Assembly (NCBI GenBank): GCA_963693305.1
Contig: OY855913.1
Coordinates: 8,364,201 to 8,428,200 of the forward strand
Reading direction: 5' to 3'
Length of the DNA: 64,000 nucleotides
From: Meandrina meandrites
Taxonomy: Eukaryota > Cnidaria > Anthozoa > Scleractinia > Meandrinidae
Below, in pieces: positions 38,501 through 47,500 of the stretch. Position numbers and translations under genes: made by a program. A model generated the notes under the pieces. The model made no database searches. It was not told the origin of the DNA and saw nothing but the letters and a program-made list of their open reading frames with translations. Positions within the stretch are counted from its first letter, which is position 1, and each line of letters opens with the position of its first letter.

Positions 38501-41500
38501 GCCTCGTTGGTGTGCGTATTTTCCGAAAACATGCTCAAAATATCTCGAAACGACCGGCCTTTATTTCTTTCATTCAGAAACATGAGGCAGTAGTAGCCGC
38601 AGCGCACACTGGATTCCCCCACTGAAGCTGGTTGTCATTTCGTAGAAAGGTCTGTTTGCCCTCAAGAATCAACTCAATTTCCCATTCCGCGGGTGGAGGT
38701 AAACCAAAAGAGTCAAAATATTCAGTTCCATCCCAGCAGCATACCCAATGGGTACCTGGCCCTCCAAGATCATCCATGTTGATTATACAAGGGGAGTGGT
38801 TTTTCACGTGGATCTCGTCTCTCGCAAATATACCTTTGATGGGGATTTTCAAGTATTGGCACCATCGCTGCAAGTCATAATCAGTTAAGGGGACATCAAC
38901 GAAGGCGGGCTTTTTTTTGGTCACCCCAAGAACCTATAAATGGTGGAGGGCGCATATATGGCGGAGGGTTGATGCGCATTCCCTTTCCACCTGTTGGAGG
39001 TTTTACCCGCATGCCTGATCCTGTTTTCTTTTTGATAGCGTTGCGCACACGTCTGATTTGTGTCTTGCTCATGTCTATGTCCACACCCGTTTTGTTTTTG
39101 ATAGCGCGCTCTATTTTTTTGATCTGCCGGGTGGTCAAGTGCAAAGTGTCGCTGCCGCCGGTTATAGCTTCGTTTTTAAATCTGAGTGTAACTGCTTCTC
39201 CTCGCCCAAAGGCTCGCGCGAGGTTTACCTTCTGCCCATCTGAAAGTGAAATCTTGTGCGGATAGTAAGTCGTCATCTCTTATATTTCATACAAAATTAT
39301 TTCACTTTCATTTGCTACAAAGTCACTCGTCATCTCTTATATTTCATACAAAATTAACTTTTGTTATGCTAAATAAATTCTGAGTCATTAACCCATCACC
39401 AGCTCATTACCCACCTGCCTGAGAGCAAATTCGGACTCATACAAAATTCCTGCATAAATGGTGTAGTCGTGCGCGTTGGCCGCCTCGTTGAGCCTGTAGT
39501 GGAAAACCATCTGCTTCGGGTCGTTGGTCATGTTATCCTTGTTTTCACGTAGGTCAAAATAGACTATTGGGTACAGCGTCTCGAAGTTGTTGGGCTGAAG
39601 CTGAACACCGGTGTTGTAGTCGTTTTTGCGGAACCGGTAGTTCATCAAGTCATTAAGAATGCGCAGTTTGAAGTTTTCGTCGTAGTCCAGCTCTGGATAG
39701 AACTGTGAAGAGCCGTACTGTAGCCGGCAAGTTGCAAGTTTTGCTGAATTGTCTCCATCAATGTCAAAGGTGTCAAAGAAGTAGGGGTTTTCTGTCAAGG
39801 CGTCCTTCTTCGCCGACCGTTGAATGAAAATGAAAACATGTTTGGCATCCTTTATACCGGGATTTATCTGCCACTGTCCAAAAGCGTCACGCCGGCTACT
39901 GCTGGGTTGGATCATTTCATTCAGGTACGTCCATTTCTGAGGTTTCAAAAAGTTTTCGTTTGCGAGCTTTTGTCCTTCGCTGGTGAAACGCAGCAATGGA
40001 ACCCACAGCTCGAAGTTTCTCACCACTATCCTGCGATTGGTGCCATCGCTTTGCCAAATCAGCTCTGCATCCGATTGTAGCTCAATTTCAAGCTCAATCT
40101 GCATGGGGGGGAGAAGCTTGTCATTCAGCTCTTCGAAGAATGAGTACCTGTTAAGCGGAATGAGGGTTTCAACCGTTTTTTGGGGGTCGCCGAGGGCAAG
40201 CAAGCCCCTTGCTCTGCTTCCTTGGTTGGTGGCAGCGGCGGCTGTTACATCGCTATTCGTTGTGTCCAAATACCAAAACTGATTTTTTGCCGCGCTCCTC
40301 GCATAGTCATCTGAAAAGTCCAACAAGTTTTTAATAAATATGAGCTTGTGAATGTTGTCTACGTTGTAAATGTTTTTGCCTGCTGATTTCAACACAAGTT
40401 TGTTTATCAATGAAAACGAGCCGTTAATGGGCGCCGCTCGGGTGTCTGCTGCAACTAGCGCACCATTTGCGGTTGCCTCGAAAGTGAAATCAGCCCGGAT
40501 GTAGGCGTTATACCAGTCATACCAGTTGTCGCGGTCGGTGAGTGTGAATTTATAGTTTGTCTTTACCTGGTGCTGATTGTTTCCCGGGATAGTGATCGGT
40601 TTGTCTAACATGATACGAACATACTCTGTTTTTTCCAAATGCCTGTGGCTTCTGAACATCCTACCTTCGCAGTGTGAATCTAATCCTTATATATATATCT
40701 TTTTTAATTTCTGCTCAGAGTGATTCTAATCCTTATATATCTTTCTAAAAAATTATTTTAATTTTCTGCTATCAATTGGTTTACTTTCAACCTTGCAGCC
40801 CGACCCGCGTTTAAAATCTGGTTTAACTTTTTCCGTGAATCCCCGCTCAACTGAGTTGCTACCCCAGGGTTTAGCATCTTCTTCAGTTTTTGTTTCGACT
40901 CTGTACTAAGTTTCTGTGATGGGGTCTTTTTACCCTTAGGTTTTACAGTTGGAGTCTTTTTACTCTTTGGTTTTACAGTTGGAGTCTTTTTACTCTTTGG
41001 TTTTACAGTTGGAGTCTTTTTACTCTTTGGTGTGGGTTGCAACTTAGTTGCTGATACCCCACTTCGCAAAACCGCTTGTATCTTGTCAGCCGCTTTTTCT
41101 TCTGCTTTTTCTGCGGCTTTTTTCAGCATTTGTTTCGAGGCTTTATTTACAGCCTTCTCCAACGTCTGACGGGTGACTTGCTTTTTGAACCGCTTTCCTA
41201 TATTCATCAGTGTGTCTCTTACAACCCCCGTACCTTTGTGTCTGTATCTGTAGTATCCCCTTGGCGCGTCGTAATATCTCGTCCACTCACTCGGATGATT
41301 CATTATTATACTTATGTGTAAATTATTTTCAATTATGAGCTATGTGTAAATTATTTTCAGATGGGCTTAGGTGTTTCTTCTTCGATGATGATATTTAAAG
41401 CCACGTCTTGGTCATTCAGATCTATAATGTTGTTGCGTCCGTCCGTGATTTTGATATTTATCGCATTGATTCTGTTTTTGTTCACCGGGTGCCACAGGAG

Positions 41501-44500
41501 GCGGCGGGGCTCTTTTGAAAAGGGGTAGCTGACTGCGAGTTCAGCGGTTGAAAAAGAGAACATAACGTCGCCTCCGATGTTGTCCACAGCCCTTGTAATG
41601 AGATCGCAATGGATGTAGATCCAGTCGACGCCTCTTGTTATATTTGGCACGTGGTCGCTCCTGTTGTTCTCTCCATCTATTGTTTTCTTGTCAAAACCCA
41701 GCAACGGAGCAAATTCACCTCCACTTAGATCAAGCTCGTAGCCGTCTTGCAACAGAATGACCGCCCGATATGTTGTGGTGTGAAAATACAGCTGGACAAT
41801 AAACTTGGATTTTTCATCCTTGGGATCCACTCTTCCGATAAGCGACTGGATGGTGGTGTTGAGACCGTCGTAATCATACATTCCATCCGGAATTGTCACG
41901 GTTTTCCAGTTCTCTGATTTTTTCCGCCATTTGAACTCGTTGTTGTTGTACTGTTTCGCGATGTTGTACCACGAATAGGTCATAGATACCAGCTCATTTA
42001 ACGCCGCCTTGTATGATTTGGAGGGATCTAAAGCGATTGGTGGGTCAAACTTAATTGTGAAGTCATGTGACTTGCTGTTGGCGTTGTTTTGTTTGGCCAG
42101 CTGCGAGTCGAGCAACAGGTTGAAATGAAAATGGGTTGACATGTTGCTTATATAATACTTCCCAAAATTTTGTGGGCTTCTTTTTGTGTTATTTCCTTTA
42201 GCTTTACCAGCAACCCCAACATCTGCTGGACCTGTTTTTTCAGCTTCAGTGAAGTGTTGCCCGCCTGTATAGACGCCAAGCTTAAGTGTAGCCTGTCAAC
42301 CAAAGCGTTTGGATCAACACTTCCACTTCCTTCCATTTCTCTGTCGGGTTCCTGTTCCCAGTCGGGTTCATCATCCTGGGGTATCGGCAACTGAGTTGCT
42401 ACCTTAGAGGTGTGAAGAGAAGCTGAAGGCTGTTTATTCCCTTTTCTCCTGTCAAGAATTTCATCTCTTGCCTTTTTTATGTCTGCCAATGTGTAGCCGC
42501 GGAATTTTGATTTTGGGCTTTTTACAACATAGTCAGGATTGTCTTTATTTTTTGTTAACATGCTGCTCAGTGTCTGCAGGTCAACCGACTCTGATCCCTT
42601 GATACCCGGTTCTTGTGGTGGCCCCCATTTACTTGGTTGAGGTTTTACCCCACTTGTACTTGGTTGCTCTTCTTCCATTTCTTCCATTAATTCCATTTCT
42701 TCCTCTTCAGCCAAAGGTGGTAACGGTGTTGATGTAGGTGATAGTGGTGGTGATGATGTTGGTGATGGTGTTGGTGTTGGTGATGGTGTAGGTGATGGTG
42801 ATGGTGTTGGAGGTGGAGTTTCCGCATCCGGGTTAAAATCTCCGTCGAAGGGGTTGTTTAAATCAAACTCATCCATACCATAATCTGGGATTTGTTCCTC
42901 TTCTTTTGTGTTGCTATCCCCTACTTGGAGTTTGTCAAGCCGCGATGTGATAGGTTTGAACAAATCCTCACCTGATAGCTGGCCAAACCCTTTATTGATT
43001 TTGGTATTTTTTATCACCGCGAGGATTTTGTCGTTCTGCTGCTCAACTTCAGCCTTTTCGCTTGCAAGTTTTTGCCACTTCTTCATGGACATATTTTTGC
43101 CGTATATATAACAGAAAAAAATGAAAATTCCCAATTACGACCCCAGTTTGACTACGAAAAGTAATTACAAGCAAGGCCACCCTTGTATGCCAGCAGATAC
43201 CTTTCGGATGCTTATTTGCGGGCCAAGCAACTCTGGTAAGACAAATATTCTCATGCATATGCTTTACAGGCTGTTGGTCTACGACAAAATTTACCTTTGC
43301 GCTAAGAACCTGCATCAAGACAAGTACCAATATATGCTTGATGATTTCGACACAAGAGTCAATCCTGTGGCTGACTATAATGTTATTGAAGCCGCCAACG
43401 ATGTTATCCCTTTGGAAACGCTGTCCACTGACAATCAAAAGATTGTAATTTTCGATGACATGGTTTGTGAAAGCAACCAAAACGACATTATCGATTATTT
43501 TATCAACGGTCGCCACCGCAATTGCAGCGTCATTTATCTTTCTCAAAGCTATTTTAAGGTCCCCAAAAACATCCGAGATAATTGTAGCCACTTTTGCATT
43601 TTCAACTTTCTTCCCAGAGAGAATAACCGCATTGCTGATGAATTGGGAATTGACAGAGCGCTGCTTGAAAGGGCTACCGATGCTAAATATTCTTTTTTAT
43701 ACCACGACAAACCAAAAAAACAAACTCTAAAAAATTTTGACGAAAATATATAGAGATGGGGTTTCTTAACGGTGCGACGGGTGCAACTCAAACACATGAA
43801 GAGTCTACTTCAATCCGAGGGCAAGCTGGTCCTGCAGGTCCTGCTGGTCCAACTGGCGCAACTGGAGCGCGTGGCCCTAAAGGTGAAAAAGGTGATAAGG
43901 GCAATACTGGCCCACAAGGTCCTAAAGGAGATAAAGGTGATGCTGGAGAAAAAGGAATAAAAGGTGAAAGAGGTCCACAAGGGCGAACCGGACCTACCGG
44001 ACCTGCTGGAGCTACTGGGCCAACCGGACCAACTGGAGCTACAGGACCTTCGGGACCAACTGGAGCAACTGGACCTGCGGGTTCGAGAGGCGCTATTGGA
44101 CCAAAAGGTGCAAAAGGTGATAAGGGTGATAAAGCAGATTTGTCACTCGCCGCTATTTCTGGAGATATTCTCATGAAAGACCATGCGATAAAGCAACTTG
44201 CGAATCCGACAGGTGATCAGGATGCTGTCAATCTTGGTTCAATGAAAAAATATGTGGGCTCAAATTCTATTTCAGCAGGACACTCACATAAAAAGAATGC
44301 CTTAGCCTATTTGGAGCGAGGGTCGGGCGTGACAGCTGTAAACAATGTTACTTCTGTTACGTTAGAAGACTTTACATCCAACCTTCACAGTGTGAATAAA
44401 AAAGCTTATACTTTCAATCTCGTAAGAACTGGTGTCAATTCTTTCAACTCACGTTTGGCGTTAAATAAAATACCTCTGCCCGAAGGTGAGTACACTATAT

Positions 44501-47500
44501 GTGTCGAGTTCTTTATCCCAAAAGTTGATACTAATTGGTTTATAAGTGCTTCAACCCCTAACCCGGTTGATACTCTTAATTACCATACCAAGCACTTCAA
44601 CAGTCACAGCCCAAAATATTCACGCACCATTATTCACACGCGCAAATACAAAGACAATGATAACACAATCTATCTTGATATTTCAAATTCGGGTTATGAT
44701 GGCTCTTCGCCACTTGAAAAGGCTGCTTTGATTATTTATGGGGTAAAAGGTTATCAAACAGATGTAGACGGAACTGTTTACGACCAGGCTTTCGTTATCG
44801 ATGACGGCGATTTTACTCTTCAAACAGATTTAGATCTAAACGGCTTTTCGTTGAAAAATTATGATCCTCCGGGTTACTCAATAGAAAACGATGAAATAAA
44901 TTTTGAAAAAAGTATTGACATGAATGACAATCTGATTATTGGTGTAAAAAATGCTGACAGAGACACAGCAGCTGTCAATCTCAAACAGGCAACCAATCTT
45001 TTGAATGGCAAATCCTCCATACTTCAAAAACAGATTAATTTAAAGCAAAATAAAAGCTATTACGAAACAATATTTGAGTACTTTTTTGATTTACAAGATC
45101 CTGTTTCGTTTGATATGAAAAACAGTTATGGTTCAAATATTGAGTCTGTCGGGGGTAAATTAATGCTGAAAAATAAAGTTTCTTTGCTTGACTTTGATGT
45201 AAAAGATGGTTTTAGTGTTAATGGATCTCATATTCGACTTGATAATACTATAGAGAAAAATGATGACTTTACATTATTCGTGAGTTTTTTACATGATGCC
45301 AGTTTGACTGGACAAAAATACTATATTGGTTTGGGATTGGAAGTCGGTAATGGCTTTACTGTATTTTACAAACCGTATGTCGTGATGAGAAATGACAAAT
45401 TTATGCTAACAACAACAACAAAAAAAGAAGAAGAATCCATCCTTTCGGCTTATCAAAATAAACATCTTTTCTTGTGGTTTTGTAAACAGGGTAATACTTA
45501 TAAAGTCGTCATATGTCAAGGTGGACATATAAATGTAACAACCGTACCTGAAACATATCGAGCATATCGTGTCTTCATCAATTTACCATATAAAGTGCAA
45601 AGAATAGGGTTTTCCAACAAATTTTATAATCTGTATGAGAAAGAATTCCACAAAATCAGTTTTCTTGAAAAAGCGGCTGGGACTTATTTTGAGTAAAGAA
45701 CGCTAATGGGTGTAGCTCCACACTCTGCTGTTGATTGTTATCCATTTTCGAAGCATGGGTCATACTCCTCTCCATTTTGAGGAGAAAGATCTCTTGAAGC
45801 ACTCATCATAATCATTTTCATCAAAAATAGGATAGCCGAGATAGTGTCTGAATCCATTTCTAATGCACAGATTACAGAGACCATTTCGCGAACATCTGCT
45901 TCTGTCACATTTATAACAAAACAAGACCCTTACAATTTGTTTATTGCGATCGCAAAATGGTGCTTCATGAATTGCAGCATGAACTTCATCCCAGCCTAGA
46001 GTTTTTCGCTGTCTGAGCTTCATTGAAGTATACCCTTTATTGATCTCTTTTCTGACATCGTCCCAGCCAAGCATTTTACGCTGCCAGAGTTTTATTATAA
46101 TATACTCGTTGCAGATTTTTTCCCGAAGTTCTTGTGAAAGTGCTTGTATCAGTTCTAATGTATCCATGTTTATTGCCTTATGCCGCGTTTCTATAATTGC
46201 AACGCACCGTCTTCGAAGAAAACTTTATCAATGTAGCTGGCCAGATCACCGTTTTTGTTCGTTTCTTTTAGGCTGATTGCGCAACTTTTCTTCTCCTTTG
46301 GCAAATCTGCCAGCGCGCCGTCTTCGAAAAATACTTTGTCTATGAAACTGATTTGTTTTTTATTTCCGTAGGCCTTTTTATCCCGCTGGTATTTTTCCAA
46401 CTCTTCCTTCGTGGCGGGGATGCGCTGCGTCAGACATTTCTTGATTTTCATTCCGTCGATCTCTATGTACTCCGCTTCTTGATGCTTTTTTATGTCCTCT
46501 TCCAGCTTTTTCGCCAGCTCCACTTGCATCCTTTTTATTAATGCCCTTATTCGCCCGGGTGTTTGAGCTTTTGCCATTCTTCAACTTTCTTATATCACCC
46601 GTTCATATTTGTTTATAACGATTTAAATGCCGCAAAAAAAATACGGTTATATACCATGATTGTTCTGTTTCACGCTGTCGTCTGCGCCGTCAAAGACCTT
46701 TCTTCCCCCGTTTGGAAGCGCTTGCCGCGCGGGCTCTTCTCCGACCCTTGGGACTCTGAGGTCAGACTCATTGTTGCTCAGGCTGTTGAAGCTATTGTGG
46801 ACTGTTCGCCCGATTAAGCGTTCAACGCTCTTCTTAATATGTACTCCACCTGTGCCGCGCTGAACTCGTTTGCCATTATTCTGCGGGTCAGCTGTGATGT
46901 TAGTATTGGCGTTTCGTAAACTGGCTCTCCCTCGCCTGTCAAATCGAACTCTTCCTGCTCGTTTAGATCCACTTCTTCCACTTCTTCTTGCTCCATTAGC
47001 GTGTTCTTTAAATCCTGTGGGCGCATTTTTTTCATTGCTGTGAGCAGCTCTTCTGAAATCTGTATTGGCCCTTCTTTTTCTTCTCCGTTATCTGGTTCTG
47101 CGATAAATATTGCGTGCGGCGTTGTCAGGCCGTTTTTAAATATTTTGGTTTTTTTCCGGCTTTGGCATAGAAGTCCTTTTCTTCCGCGTCCCATTTGTTT
47201 GTACATTTCTGTTGCATCCCTCTAAATGGGCATCCTTTCATCCTTCTCTTGCGAGTAGTAATATCGGTAGTTGACGAATACTTCCGAGTAGCAGCCGACA
47301 AATTCACATCATTCGCCATACTAGTACGGAGGGGGTTTACCGCCGGAGTACTAGTAAGGGGAATGATGTGAATTTGTCGGGTGCGCCCGAGGTGGTATTC
47401 GTCAACTACCGATATTACTACTGCTTATGATATGGATATGGTTACCCTCTTTAGGTTCAATGTGAAAATTATTCTCAGTAGGCAATTTATGTAATTTAAT

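Larger units (their letters stand above)
30091..47427. mobile_element. Complete Polinton/Maverick (adintovirus-like) element, 17,327 bp
   Basis: Termini AGTAGTAATATCGG at 30096 and its complement ending at 47422. They are flanked by GCTTA at 30091-30095 and 47423-47427. If the last T is counted as target, the duplication is TGCTTA, the 6-bp size usual for Polintons. The empty site in host copy 2 (61942-61946, GCTTG) confirms both ends. The element encodes the Polinton hallmark set: protein-primed family B polymerase, DDE integrase, adenovirus-type protease, FtsK/HerA-type ATPase, and major and minor jelly-roll capsid proteins. All core genes are open except the protease, which has one frameshift. 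It therefore looks young and possibly once able to form virions. Confidence 0.95.

Noticed and set aside
43788..44174. Proline-rich minus-strand ORF opposite the collagen-like repeat
   Set aside because: Complement of Gly-X-Y codons always reads as Pro-rich; no independent support.
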